Assembly: GCA_018292915.2 (NCBI GenBank)
Contig: JACVVK020000014.1
Coordinates: 2,376,001-2,440,000, forward strand
Source: Batillaria attramentaria
Lineage: Eukaryota; Mollusca; Gastropoda; Batillariidae
DNA length: 64,000 bases
Direction of reading: 5' to 3'
The notes under the pieces were generated by a model, which saw only the letters and a program-made list of their open reading frames with translations, searched no databases and was not told the origin of the DNA. The position numbers and the translations under genes were made by a program. Below, piece after piece: positions 1-9,379 of the stretch. Positions within the stretch are counted from its first letter, which is position 1, and each line of letters starts with the position of its first letter.

Positions 1-97
1 CTGTATTTATTGTTGCTGTTTGGGTGAGCCTGGAGACGGTGTTTTGTTTGTTTATTTGTTGCTTTTTATGTGTATCAGACAACAGTTATATTCAGAG

Positions 98-98
<1 letters not shown>

Positions 99-153
<55 letters not shown>
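99..153. repeat. (CA)n microsatellite
   Basis: An uninterrupted CA/AC dinucleotide run of about 55 bp. No gene is adjacent. Confidence 0.97.
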
Positions 154-155
<2 letters not shown>

Positions 156-711
156 CTGATCTAGAAATGTTCCTGACACTTATAAGAAATTAAAAAGTAA
201 ATAAAACGCTACAACACTTTGCTTAGAGCAGTTTCGGGGGACTACTTCAGAGGGGGGACCGGACCGGATGCTACACCGGGGTCCCTTTTACTCGACAAAA
301 TAAAAAAGAGAAAAGTAACTGATCCTTTACTGCTAGAATTACCATCGGCCTTTCATCAATGTTTCTTGGCAGGGAAAAGGAGAAGTAACTCAGCCAGTCA
401 CAAAGCATTAGTTGTCTACCTTGGAGAAAAAAAAATCAGTAACAATGAGCTCGCAATTACTGAAGACATTTTTCGTTGAATGAATGACAGCGGGAGTTCT
501 CTGGGATTGGAGGGGGTGGAGGGGGGGGGATATGGGCAAACAAAAATCCTTCAGGTTGGTTGGTTGGTTCGAGTTTAACGTCCCCTCCACAAGTGTCATG
601 AAAAGCGGCCCTAATGGGTAGGTTATGGGGGGGGGGGAGCTATCCTAGCAGAACCGTCCAGCTGAACGCTATGCAATCCAGACAGACTGACGCGCCATTT
701 CCACGTTCACT
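154..711. other. Unclassified spacer with a diverged duplicate
   Basis: No supported gene. The stretch around 425-600 (runs AATCAGTAAC, GACAGCGG, then TTGG repeats and GAGTTTAACGTC) is a diverged copy of about 2800-2940, so it is itself repetitive. The part at 637-690 resembles 55785-55860; both lie beside a family D element. Open frames here have no recognisable domain. Confidence 0.5.
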
Positions 712-929
712 AAACCAACTTACATTATGGAACAGTTTCGCTTGTGAGTGCGCTCGAAATACTCGATCTTGATGATTAGTACAGCTCTTAATGCGATACA
801 ATGGTCTTTACACTTAGCGCGAGCGGCCAGTCGAACATTCAAATTTTTCCACTGTTGTTGTTACACTGCTGGAGTGCTCAGTGTGGCCGCCGCGCGATCG
901 AGTACGCTTCTGTTAGCTCAGCGCCAGGT
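712..929 (+). mobile_element. Family D element, left part
   Basis: It carries the family D signature blocks GAACAGTTTCGCT, GATGATTAGTACAGCTC, AGCGCGAGCGG, CTCAGTGTGGCCGCCG and CGAGTACGCTTCTG, shared with seven other loci in this window. The element resumes at 1358 after about 430 bp of foreign sequence. No coding capacity is visible; a non-autonomous element is the likely explanation. Confidence 0.75.
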
Positions 930-1357
930 ATACTTCTTTTCACATTAGCCTTTATCTTTTAGTGTTTCTAGATTAAGCGCACGGTTACACGACTGCCAGT
1001 CTGCATGTTGCCGTACTCGGCTGCCTGCTGGCGGGCAAGTGATCCGCGGCACACGCAGCCTGCGGCGTTGCAAGGTTTGGGCAGTGATTGGTCAGTTGGC
1101 TGTACGGGGCTGCCAGTGGCTAGCTGGCTGCCAGGAAAAATAGAACGGCTTTCTATTCCCGCGCCAGCACCGGCAAGGGGGATTTGCCAGCTGGCAGCCA
1201 GCGATTTAATTAGGGTTGCCAGCGTTGCCAGCCCTGCAAGTACCAATCCTGGCAACGTGTAGCAGCGGCCCTTAGCAGGACAACTTGTAAGATAGGTAGA
1301 CCATGCCTACAAGTCTTTAGCCTGAAAGAAACGTTTCAGTCAGTCAGTCAGTCAGTC
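930..1357. other. Unclassified insertion inside family D
   Basis: This block separates the two halves of a family D element. It contains a perfect 12-bp inverted repeat (1123-1134 with 1191-1202, GCTGGCTGCCAG) enclosing about 55 bp, and ends in a TCAG tetranucleotide run (about 1337-1358). A frame open across 1005-1262 has no domain I recognise. An inserted non-autonomous element is inferred. Confidence 0.45.
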
Positions 1358-1476
1358 AGTGCCAGTATTATGACGCTGTCACTGTCCAGGTGTCTAAGTG
1401 GTGTGGTGATAGCTACAACAAAAACAGCTCAGAACGATCTGTGAGCATAAAAATGGTAGCATTAGCCCTTTAAAGA
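1358..1476 (+). mobile_element. Family D element, right part
   Basis: It carries the family D 3' blocks GACGCTGTCACTGTCCAGG, GTGTCTAAGTGGTGTG, CAGAACGATCTGTGAGC and GGTAGCATTAGCCC. It abuts the start of a family E element. Confidence 0.75.
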
Positions 1477-2316
1477 TGTGCAATCTCAACGTCGCAAACA
1501 TCGTCTTTTTTAAAACTGCCACTCCTTCGACCGTGCTTAAAGGTCTAAGCTCCCAATAAAAAGCTTTCCGAAGTGTGAAAACATTTTACAGAGTCGACCG
1601 TGCAAGCACAGCCAACTCTGTCACAGTTGCAGAGTTTTCAGCGTCCCCGAAACCCCAGTAAAAGCCAAGGGCAGCCTGATTCACAGCTCAGTTTGCGTTT
1701 TGACACTGAGCGAGAAAGATCGTGCAGCACTCAACACCCCGGCACTGGACACTGTAGGGATGTGTGTCGCTCACTGACCAAAAGCCAAATAATGTCACGG
1801 CAAATTCGTGCTCTGGTTTTATAAGGGTCCCCGAAGCGCTGAAAACTCTGCAGCTGTGACAGAGTTGCCTGGATTATGCACAGTCGAAGGAATCACAGTA
1901 AAACATTTTCACACCTCGAAAAGCTTTTTGTTGGGATCTTAAATCTTTAATGCAGGCAGCCCTGTCACAGTTGCAGAATTTTCAGCGCTCAGGAGACCCG
2001 TTTAAAACCAGAGAGCGAGTTTGCAGTGACTTCATTGTGCTTTTGGTCAGTGAGCGAGACACATCGCTACAATGTCTAGCGGGTTTGGTTTTGTGTGCTG
2101 CATGAGAAGATTTGCCACTGCGATCTTTCTCCTTCAATGTCAAAAACTCAAACTGAGCTGTGAAATCCGGCTGCCCGCGGATTTTATAGGAGTTTCACAG
2201 ACTCTGAAAACTCTGTAACTGTGACAGAGTTTACTGTGCATTTCTGATAGTCGGAGAGGTTTTTTTTTTTTTTAAATACACTGTTAGTGGCTTTTTGTTG
2301 AGATTGCAGACCTTTA
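1470..2316. mobile_element. Family E element interrupted by a second E copy
   Basis: The outer copy starts TTAAAGATGTGCAATCTCAAC and ends TGAGATTGCAGACCTTTAA, an inverted pair shared with the copies at 11727, 15332 and 62425. Blocks such as CTGTCACAGTTGCAGA, GTCAGTGAGCGAGACACATC and GAGCTGTGAAATC occur in the usual order. It is broken at about 1536/1951 by another E element. TTAA at both ends suggests TTAA-specific insertion (piggyBac- or Kolobok-like MITE); this class call is inference. Confidence 0.72.
1537..1950. mobile_element. Family E element nested in family E
   Basis: 414 bp. Left end TTAAAGGTCTAAGCTCCCAA; right end GGGATCTTAAATCTTTAA, the approximate reverse complement. Its interior is largely self-complementary (AACTCTGTCACAGTTGCAG near the left, CAGCTGTGACAGAGTTG near the right). 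It is flanked by TTAA on both sides and splits the outer copy exactly where intact copies are continuous. Confidence 0.7.
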
Positions 2317-2810
2317 ACGCCCTCACCACAAACGTGACTGGGGCGTGGGGGGGGAGGGGGGAGGGAGGAGACAACAGAGCCTTTCTAACCTGGATACAAA
2401 CTTTGGGGAAAAACAAATGAGCTGTGTGGAAAGAGACAAGTAGACTCCTCTCGTTACTACTGTTCGTGGCTTTTTGTTGAGATTGTAGACCTTTAACGCC
2501 CTTACCACAAGAGTGACTGGGGCGGGAGCCTGTCTAACCTGGAAAAAACCTTGGGGGGAAAACAAATGAGCTCTGTGGAAAGAGACGACAAGTAGACTAC
2601 TCCTCTCGTAACTACTGTTCGTGGCTTTTTGTTAAGATTGCAGACCTTTAACGCCCTTACCACAAAAGTGACTGGGGCGTGGGGGGAGGGGGATGGTGGG
2701 GGGTGGGGCGACAACAAAGCCTATCTAACCTGGCAAAAACCTTGGGGAAAAAACAAATGAGCTGTGTGGAAAGAGACGACAAGTAGACTAGACCTCTCGT
2801 AACTAAAATC
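2281..2810. repeat. Three tandem ~160-190 bp units derived from the E right end
   Basis: Units begin near 2281, 2460 and 2617 with TTMGTGGCTTTTTGTT, followed by the E terminus GATTGCAGACCTTTAA, CACAAAAGTGACTGGGGCG, a G-rich stretch, CTAACCTGG, AACAAATGAGCTGTGTGGAA and AGACAAGTAGACT. The E terminus plus its flank has been amplified in tandem. Confidence 0.8.
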
Positions 2811-2958
2811 AATAACGGTGAGATCACAATTGCCAAGTACTCAGGACATTTGTCTTTGAGTGGTTGACAGCGGCAGCTCTTCGGGAGATAAAAAACAACA
2901 GCAGTTTGGTTGGTTTGTTGGAGTTTAACGTCTCAGTAGGCGACGTATGCTCACGAAA

Positions 2959-3258
2959 TGAGCGGTGGTCTGGGATGAGCGGTGGTCTAATAACCGCTGC
3001 GCTACTGAACGGCCGTCACCAATGTCATGGCGATGAAGTGTGGTTCGAGCCCAGGTCCAGCTTGTGGTATGTGATACCGGTTTTTCCTGGATGCCGGGCT
3101 GCTCATCGGGGATTTCTTTCCGGGTTATCCGGCTTTCCTCCCCCAGCAAAAATTGTGAAAAATTGTTTTTAAAAAAATGGGTGGCGCTGCACCGCGGCGA
3201 TGCGCTTCCCCAGGGGGAAGCAGCCCGAATTTCCCGAAAGGGACAATAAAGTAGTTTA
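2959..3258 (+). mobile_element. SINE B copy, damaged 5' end
   Basis: A tRNA-like head (GCGGTGGTCTAATA, then GGTTCGAGCCCAGG as box B at about 3042) is followed by the body TTCCGGGTTATCCGGCTTTC, GGTGGCGCTGCACCGCGGCG and the tail AAAGGGACAATAAAGTAG. The 5' end is partly duplicated and the usual GGTAGCGCGTCGGATTTAG segment is missing. Same family as 20050, 36030 and 56915. Confidence 0.85.
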
Positions 3259-3299
3259 AAAAAAAGAAAGACAAACCTTCATTAGACAGCAGGAAAAAA

Positions 3300-3622
3300 A
3301 TGACGTCAGTGAATGACATCAAAGTGTTATTATTATTATTATTTTTTTTTTTAATAGTTTCACTCTTTAGAAAGGGCTTTTCGGGTTTTCAAAAAAGCAG
3401 TGAAAATAGCGATTTAGGCTGCTTTCAGTTAATGCGAGAAGAAACGGAAAGACAGAGTACTGGTTGTTATAAAAGTTATGAGATCACAACTTCCTGAATA
3501 TCCTTTTCTTTTCTGCAATAGCCTGAATAGGTCTACAAAAGTGGATCCATGACAAATATCGTCGAAAATAGTTGGCGACTGCCTTAATTACCAAGCACGC
3601 TACAAGTCAGTCTCACGTACAG
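3300..3622. other. No gene seen
   Basis: A/T-rich sequence with a (TAT)n/T tract near 3328-3353. A frame open from 3300 to 3497 shows no domain and is not supported as a gene. Confidence 0.4.
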
Positions 3623-3750
3623 TCTTGGGGAACCGGGACAGTTTAGCGGCAGAGCGTTGGACTTTCAATGCTCGGGTCGTGAGTTCCAATCCCGGCTGGG
3701 GGCCGAATATTTGTGTTGGGCTTTTCAGTCTCGTTGGCCCCGTCTCTGAT
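3623..3750 (+). mobile_element. SINE A copy, 3'-truncated by a family H element
   Basis: The head and box B region (GAGCGTTGGACTTTCAATGC, GGTCGTGAGTTCCAATCCC) and the middle (CCGAATATTTGTG, CCCCGTCT) match SINE A. The sequence stops at GAT where the H element's TAA run begins, and the usual GGAAAAGGACGTTAA tail is absent. Confidence 0.85.
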
Positions 3751-4150
3751 ATAATAATAATAATAATAATGTATAGGCGCTTTACCCAATTTCATGAATC
3801 GGCTCAAAACGACGCGAACTGAACCCAACACGCACGCCCACGTGAATCACACGCATTCTCTCACACACTGGACATAAACACATTACAGTGGAAGGGTCAG
3901 CACAGCTATTTAAATTTATTTTTCAAATTTGGTGGGCTGAACATTTCCAAAGCAGAGGGGGAGGAAGTTGAAGTACCCGGAGAGAACCCCCGACGATCGG
4001 CCCGAATGAACGGCGCCACATACCAGACGGAAAATGAGAGAATGCGTGTGATTCACGTGAGCGTGCGAGCTGGGTTCAGTTCGCGGCGCTTTGAGCCGCA
4101 TCATGAAATTGGGTAAAGCGCCAATACAATAATTATTATTATTATTATTG
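3751..4150. mobile_element. Family H foldback element
   Basis: About 400 bp, starting with (ATA/TAA)n and ending with (ATT)n. The two arms are nearly reverse complements over roughly 90 bp: GCGCTTTACCCAATTTCATG on the left and CATGAAATTGGGTAAAGCGC on the right, both continuing through the ATTCACGTG / CACGTGAATC blocks. There is no coding capacity. Partial relatives lie at 22105, 40105 and 58738. A foldback MITE is the best reading. Confidence 0.8.
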
Positions 4151-4461
4151 TATGCCTGTCATGATGCGTACTAAGACTATGAACACCCACATCCACCCAC
4201 CCTCACACTATTCTAGTCTCTTGTCGAGCATCAGGCTGCAGAACTGAGTTGCCGTTTTCCAATTACGCCCTGTCTGTGTGTTACGTCCCACTGAGTCCCG
4301 GTTATTGACCCTGGAGCCTGTGTGTGCTGTGCATGGGGGCTCGTAAACTGTCGTGGCCGCTGGAGACAGACTGAAGGTTCGTCGCGTTTGGACAATAACC
4401 CAGGCGTTACTCAGCTTGTACCTACCCTCTGGTTTAGCCTGGCTGAATATGTCGAGGGCAG
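4151..4461. other. No gene seen
   Basis: Apparently single-copy sequence. Nothing recognisable as coding, RNA or repeat. Confidence 0.35.
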
Positions 4462-4733
4462 GGTCCGCATGTCAAACTCGAGGTTAATCAGTTTAACCCA
4501 CGGCTACGGGTCTAACCCAGACCCGGACAAAAGAAACCCCAAAACAAAATTAAATATGAAAAACGGAAGCGAAGAAAGGTAGAAAAAATTCCTCTAACGG
4601 CTTAGGCACCATGGTGAAATGGACCCGCTTACTGGTTAAAGAAAAACAACAACAACAGAAAATTTAACCCTAGAGCTAGTTTAGACTCTAACCCTGGGCT
4701 AAAATCCCTAACCTCGACTTCTACATGCGGGCC
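4462..4733 (+). mobile_element. CWG MITE copy 1
   Basis: The terminal inverted repeats read GGTCCGCATGTCAAACTCGA on the left and TCGACTTCTACATGCGGGCC on the right. Diagnostic interior blocks are CCCACGGCTACGGG, GACAAAAGAAACCC and GAGCTAGTTTAG. It is flanked by CAG on both sides (4459-4461, 4734-4736), consistent with a 3-bp CWG duplication as known for some PIF/Harbinger-type elements. Confidence 0.82.
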
Positions 4734-4736
4734 CAG

Positions 4737-5565
4737 GAAGTTTTTAAAGTGTACTCACTTGTGCTCCGCTGCACTGAGTTCTTGTTTGATTCTTAGTACG
4801 AAGTCAAATACCGGAAGCTGTGAAGCGGACTTGGATATAGCCATGAAAACCACACCAAAAACAGACAAACAAACACATTCTCTTGAGAGCAAGAAAACGC
4901 GATCTTTGTAAGCGACCAGATATAAATTTGATTTCAAGTGGAAATGATGGTGGTGGTGGTGGTGGGGGGGGTGGGGGGGGAGGGGAGAAGGAATGGCGGC
5001 TTAGTCGAAAAAACCGTCAAAGATCTAACCCTTTGGAGAACACGCCGTTTATTTGACATCTGCAGCTGTTTTCACGAGATGGTCGCTCTTTGATGGTCTT
5101 CAAATTTCCATTCCATTGAACCAGAGGCGAGGGACGGATCGCATCAGTCAAGTCCGACCACTTACAACTGGCGACCGTAACCCTCTCTCTGTCGAGTACA
5201 CAGTTTTCGACCTTGACTCACGCAAACATACCATTTTCCTGATGAACCAGCCGGGACTGATAAGTGCTTTGGGGGAAAGACATTCTCCGTAAATTTGGGC
5301 GCACGCCTTTCGGTAGTTAGCGCCGACATGGGAGAAACAGATACTCGCACTTAGGTGTGAAACTCCCAGAGCTGTTCAATTATAGTACTCACAGAAAGTC
5401 ATTAATTATTCCATGTGGGCCTCTCGGTGTGTCTGGTTTCTGTCAACAAACGTGGGGGAACACTTACTGACTGGTGCTCGTGTTTCAGGATCTTGACACT
5501 AGTGGTAGACAGTTCCACTGTGACCAGAAAGTAGACCTGTAGCCGAAGATAACGTGAGGCAGTCA

Positions 5566-5567
<2 letters not shown>
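4737..5567. other. No gene seen
   Basis: A G-rich run (about 4948-4985) is the only low-complexity tract. Open frames of 60-80 codons lack any domain. Parts (for example TTAGGTGTGAAACTCCCAG) recur loosely near 17930. Confidence 0.4.

Positions 5568-5629
<62 letters not shown>
5568..5629. repeat. (TG)n at the left edge of the tandem duplication
   Basis: About 60 bp of TG. The same kind of TG tract stands at the same relative position before unit 2 (8101-8154) and after unit 2's flank (9818-9912), so recombination between TG runs is a likely duplication mechanism. Confidence 0.95.
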
Positions 5630-5630
<1 letters not shown>

Positions 5631-6295
5631 GTCAGTTTTGTTTGTTTGTTTTTGTTCTTCTTGTTTGGTTGTTGTTGTGTCTTTTGTGTGTTTTTTTTTC
5701 TTTGGGGTGGGGGGGGGGAGCAGGGGCGGGTCAGAGGTTTTACAAATTAGACACATGAAAATCATCATCACCACCATCATCATCATTAGTCGTCAACAAC
5801 AACAGCAGCAACAGCAACAACAGCATATCCAAAAAACAACAACAACAACATATCCAAAAATAACAGCAACAATAGCATATCCAAAAACAACAGCAGCAAC
5901 AGCATCTCCAAAAACAACAGCAACAACAAAACCCAACAAAACGAGAAACGAGAACCACCAGAACGAATAAAAACAAATAAAAAAGGAGAAATAAACAGTA
6001 ACCCTCCTCCCCCTCCCCCCCCCCCCTCCCACGCCAATCAAAAAAATGGGGGAAAGAAAGAAAGAATAGTACTACACAGACGCAAAACCCACCAACAACA
6101 AAACACAAACTACAATTATTAAAAACAAACAATACAAGACGTAAACAATAAAATCAGTCAAGCAAACAAACAAACACTTCAAAGAACTAAACAACGACAT
6201 TGAACAACAGCAAGAATTCATCAACACTTCATTGTGTTTCAATCACTAATCATGCCACCCAGTTACCATTTCACTACAGGTACGCGGGGAGCCGG

Positions 6296-6556
6296 TGTCA
6301 CATGATATTTCGGAACCGGGACGAATGGGAACCATTCCGATTTATCCTGGCCCTGGTGGCAGAATTCTTTCGGAACCATTCCGATTTATCCTGACACTAG
6401 TGACAGGATACTGGAAAACCACCAGCATATTTCGGAACCGTCTAGAAGGTCATTAGACCACATGAATTTTGTCTGCCAGTGGGAATGGTTCCGAAATACC
6501 CTAGGATTTTTGGGAACCGGTTCCGATTTATCCTGGTTCCGAAATATTCTACGACA
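6296..6556. mobile_element. Ginger-like MITE with CCGG duplication (unit 1)
   Basis: 261 bp, starting TGTCACATGATATTTCGG and ending CCGAAATATTCTACGACA; the two ends match as inverted repeats at 18 of 22 positions. CCGG stands on both sides (6292-6295, 6557-6560), and intact SINE A copies have a single CCGG there, so a 4-bp target duplication is directly visible. TGTNR ends with 4-bp duplications are typical of Ginger-type elements; class assignment is inference. GGAACCATTCCGATTTATCC motifs repeat inside. Confidence 0.82.
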
Positions 6557-6585
6557 CCGGGATAGCCTGATGGTAGAGTCGGCAG

Positions 6586-6873
6586 GGCCCGCATGCAGAA
6601 GTCGGGGTTACGGTATTTAGGCCCGGGTTAGAGTCTAACCCCGAACTAAACTAGCTTGGGGTTAAATTTTCTGGGTTTTTTTTTTTTTTTTCTTTTTTTA
6701 AATCAGGAAGCGGGTCCATTCCAGCAAGGTGCCTACGCTGTTACAGAAGGATTTGTGTCTTTCTCTCTTCGCCTCCTTTTTTATTTAATTTTGTTTTGGG
6801 GATTTCTTTTGTCCTAGTCCGGGTTAGCCCCGTATCCGTGGGTTGAATTAGCATCGAGTTCTACATACGGGCA
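6586..6873 (-). mobile_element. CWG MITE copy 2 (unit 1)
   Basis: It begins GGCCCGCATGCAGAAGTC and ends TCGAGTTCTACATACGGGCA. The interior is in the reverse orientation (GGAAGCGGGTCCATTCC, GGGTTAGCCCCGTATCC). Flanks are CAG and CTG. It sits inside SINE A. Confidence 0.82.
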
Positions 6874-7298
6874 CTGGACTTTCAGCCAATGTTCCGGTCG
6901 TGGGTTCAAATTCCGGCCCGGGGATACGTGGTGGAAAAGGACGTAAAACTCCCAAAACCTCACCCTACCCGCAACAGTTATGCAGCCAAAACCAAGCCAT
7001 TCTGGCATTCAAACTGGCACTTTTTTTTTCTTTTTTCTTTTTTTAAGTCCGGAGCGGGAGAGTAGTAACCACTAACCAACTGGCTCCACCGCGGAGAAGA
7101 CTGCACCTAAACCAGCACGAAGCTTGTTAGCCGGTACATAGATCTCCCATTTCTCTTCCGCAATTTCAGGATCTCAGTGATGGGAATGGCCTTGTTGCCG
7201 ATTCTCGTTATAGCGCGTGAACATGCGTGAACGTGCGCGATTTTGGACCGAGACAAGGCTTGATAGACTCGGCATGTGGGCTACTCGAGTCACACACG

Positions 7299-7631
7299 AT
7301 GCCGCACTACCACTGCGTTGCGATCGGCTGCCAAAATGGCTCGAGAAAATCAGATAAGCTGGAGAAATTCCCAGAGACGGTCTTACCTAATGGTGAGATC
7401 GTTCAGTTTGAGCCCTTTTCTTCAAAAGTTTCAAGAAATTTGTGGATAAAAGCGATTCGAAGGCAGAACGCCGACCCGTCTCGGTGGCCTAGCGTGTGCA
7501 GCCGCCATTTCGTCGGGAACAAGCGGACAAATTCTGTCCCGGTACCTACATTGTTTGAACACAATCGTTATGGAACCAAAAATCAAGAAAGAAAGACTTT
7601 CATTTCCAAGCAAAAGTTCAGTTCGCACTGA
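7299..7631 (+). CDS. THAP-domain protein (transposon-derived, 110 aa)
   Basis: Starting at the ATG at 7299 the protein begins MPHYHCVAIGC, the usual start of a THAP zinc finger; the open frame also extends upstream to 7227, but that extension has no THAP features. The C2CH ligands are C6, C11, C67 and H70 (CSRHF). Other THAP marks are FP at 24-25, the conserved Trp at 49 (LWIKAIRR) and a VPTLF motif at 82-86, equivalent to the family's AVPTIF box. The spacing between C11 and C67 is slightly longer than usual. THAP domains bind DNA and occur at the N-terminus of P, Kolobok and other transposases. No catalytic domain follows: the frame stops at 7629-7631, and AATAAA lies 20 bp downstream (7651-7656). 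It may be a short stand-alone protein or a truncated transposase exon. Confidence 0.8.
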   Translation: MPHYHCVAIGCQNGSRKSDKLEKFPETVLPNGEIVQFEPFSSKVSRNLWIKAIRRQNADPSRWPSVCSRHFVGNKRTNSVPVPTLFEHNRYGTKNQERKTFISKQKFSSH

Positions 7632-7676
7632 TAAACAGCCAAAGTGCTTGAATAAAAATTAGTGGCAAGCCTCAAG

Positions 7677-7889
7677 TCACAGCGGGTCGACTTGACCTTT
7701 ACACCGCCTACCTCTCGGTTGAAGCGACTGCCGATCTGCTTCAAGGGCTAGAGTGATAAGCTGCGCTTTTGTGTAGCCACTTAAACGCACGCCCCTGTCT
7801 TTCAGATATTTTTTCAGTTCAGGAACTTTCATTGATTTAATTTTATCGCGAACATCTTCGCCGGTCGAAACGCTCACGTTGCTCGCCAT
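7677..7889 (-). CDS. SAP-domain ORF, probable first exon of a transposon protein
   Basis: The 70-residue leftward frame starts with MASNVSVSTGEDVRDKIK. Residues about 19-50 fit a SAP motif: MKVPELKKYL, then RGVRLSG, then KAQLITLAL, with the expected spacing of Leu, Gly and Lys. SAP motifs bind DNA. The ORF converges on the THAP ORF and starts about 85 bp inside the right terminus of the 785-bp insertion. After the SAP motif the sequence reads GAGAG then GTAGGC on the minus strand, a plausible splice donor ending an exon at 7712; the last residues of the frame may be intronic. What would follow in a full-length relative (I expect a YqaJ-type nuclease) is missing here. Confidence 0.66.
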   Translation of the reverse strand: MASNVSVSTGEDVRDKIKSMKVPELKKYLKDRGVRLSGYTKAQLITLALEADRQSLQPRGRRCKGQVDPL

Positions 7890-8099
7890 CGCATGCGTAG
7901 CCCACCTCAGGTGGACTGTTCGCGTCTCCGGCGCTGGAGAGCACCCGACTCTTCGTAACCGGCAACAGCGGTATTGGTGAGACTGCCGTCCTTCCTTTTA
8001 ACTCTGGAATAGATTGGACATGCGTGTAGAAGCTTGGACACGGATAGTTGGGAGGAAGCAGATGTTGGGAAGACTCAAAAGGGGAGGGGGGGGGGGGCT

Positions 8100-8100
<1 letters not shown>

Positions 8101-8154
<54 letters not shown>
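8101..8154. repeat. (GT)n between flank and unit 2 body
   Basis: A pure GT run preceded by a poly-G stretch. Confidence 0.95.
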
Positions 8155-8155
<1 letters not shown>

Positions 8156-8802
8156 GTCAGTTTTGTTTGTTTGTTTTTGTTCTTCTTGTTTGGTTGTTGT
8201 TGTGTTTTTTGTGGGTTTTTTTTTTCTTTGGGGTGGGGGGGGGGGGGGGTCAGAGGTTTTACAAATTAGACACATGAAAATCATCATCACCACCATCATC
8301 ATCATTAGTCGTCAACAACAACAGCAGCAACAGCAACAACAGCATATCCAAAAAACAACAACAAGATATCCAAAAACAACAGCAGCAACAACATATCCAA
8401 AAATAACAGCAGCAACAGCATATCCAAAAACAACAGCAACAACAAAACCCAACAAAACGAGAACCACCAGAACGAATAAAAACAAATAAAAAAGGAGAAA
8501 TAAACAGTAACCCTCCTCCCCCTCCCCCCCCCCTCCCACGCCAATCAAAAAAATGGGGGAAAGAAAGAAAGAATAGTACTACACAGACGCAAAACCCACC
8601 AACAACAAAACACAAACTACAATTATTAAAAACAAACAATACAAGACGTAAACAATAAAATCAGTCAAGCAAACAAACAACCACTTCAAAGAACTAAACA
8701 ACGACATTGAACAACAGCAAGAATTCATCAACACTTCATTGTGTTTCAATCACTAATCATGCCACCCAGTTACCATTTCACTACAGGTACGCGGGGAGCC
8801 GG

Positions 8803-9063
8803 TGTCACATGATATTTCGGAACCGGGACGAATGGGAACCATTCCGATTTATCCTGGCCCTGGTGGCAGAATTCTTTCGGAACCATTCCGATTTATCCTG
8901 ACACTAGTGACAGGATACTGGAAAACCACCAGCATATTTCGGAACCGTCTAGAAGGTCATTAGACCACATGAATTTTGTCTGCCAGTGGGAATGGTTCCG
9001 AAATACCCTAGGATTTTTGGGAACCGGTTCCGATTTATCCTGGTTCCGAAATATTCTACGACA
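8803..9063. mobile_element. Ginger-like MITE (unit 2)
   Basis: 261 bp, same ends and CCGG flanks (8799-8802, 9064-9067) as 6296-6556. Confidence 0.82.
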
Positions 9064-9092
9064 CCGGGATAGCCTGATGGTAGAGTCGGCAG

Positions 9093-9379
9093 GGCCCGCA
9101 TGCAGAAGTCGGGGTTACGGTATTTAGGCCCGGGTTAGAGTCTAACCCCGAACTAAACTAGCTTGGGGTTAAATTTTCTGGGTTTTTTTTTTTTTTTCTT
9201 TTTTTAAATCAGGAAGCGGGTCCATTCCAGCAAGGTGCCTACGCTGTTACAGAAGGATTTGTGTCTTTCTCTCTTCGCCTCCTTTTTTATTTAATTTTGT
9301 TTTGGGGATTTCTTTTGTCCTAGTCCGGGTTAGCCCCGTATCCGTGGGTTGAATTAGCATCGAGTTCTACATACGGGCA
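9093..9379 (-). mobile_element. CWG MITE copy 3 (unit 2)
   Basis: Duplicate of 6586-6873, with CAG and CTG flanks. Confidence 0.82.

Larger units (their letters stand above)
6287..6976 (+). mobile_element. SINE A split by two MITEs (unit 1)
   Basis: The SINE start GGGGAGCCGG is interrupted at 6296-6556 by one MITE. The SINE continues GATAGCCTGATGGTAGAG, is interrupted again at 6586-6873, then continues GACTTTCAGCCAATG, GGTCGTGGGTTCAAATTCC and GGAAAAGGACGTAAAACTCC. The middle between box B and the tail is deleted. The order gives the relative age: SINE first, MITEs later, duplication last. Confidence 0.85.
5630..7187. repeat. Tandem duplication, unit 1 body
   Basis: This 1558-bp block is nearly identical to 8155-9692. 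The shared order is CGTCAG, TTG/GTT-rich DNA, a (CAA/CAG)n stretch, poly-C, a split SINE A with two nested MITEs, and GATCTCAGTGATGGGAAT. Differences are small indels, mostly in poly-G/C and CAA tracts. The long CAA-derived frames (5554-5970 and antisense ones) are low complexity and not genes. Confidence 0.93.
7188..7972. mobile_element. THAP/SAP-bearing insertion with AT target duplication
   Basis: 785 bp present in duplication unit 1 and absent from unit 2, where the empty site reads GGGAATTGGTGAG. The filled site has AT on both sides (7186-7187, 7973-7974), a 2-bp duplication. The ends are imperfect inverted repeats sharing TGTTGCCG-[AG]-TT (left GGCCTTGTTGCCGATT; right end, reverse complement, ACCGCTGTTGCCGGTT). 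Inside are a THAP ORF reading rightward and a SAP ORF reading leftward, each starting near its own terminus. Established knowledge, from memory: ISL2EU-type transposons have AT duplications and encode a transposase plus a YqaJ-nuclease protein, and SAP-like N-termini occur on such nucleases. I infer an internally deleted relative that keeps both 5' exons. Confidence 0.78.

Noticed and set aside
5554..6132. Gln/Thr-rich and Cys/Leu-rich frames over 130 codons
   Set aside because: They are CAA/CAG and TG low-complexity readings within the duplicated unit, open on both strands.
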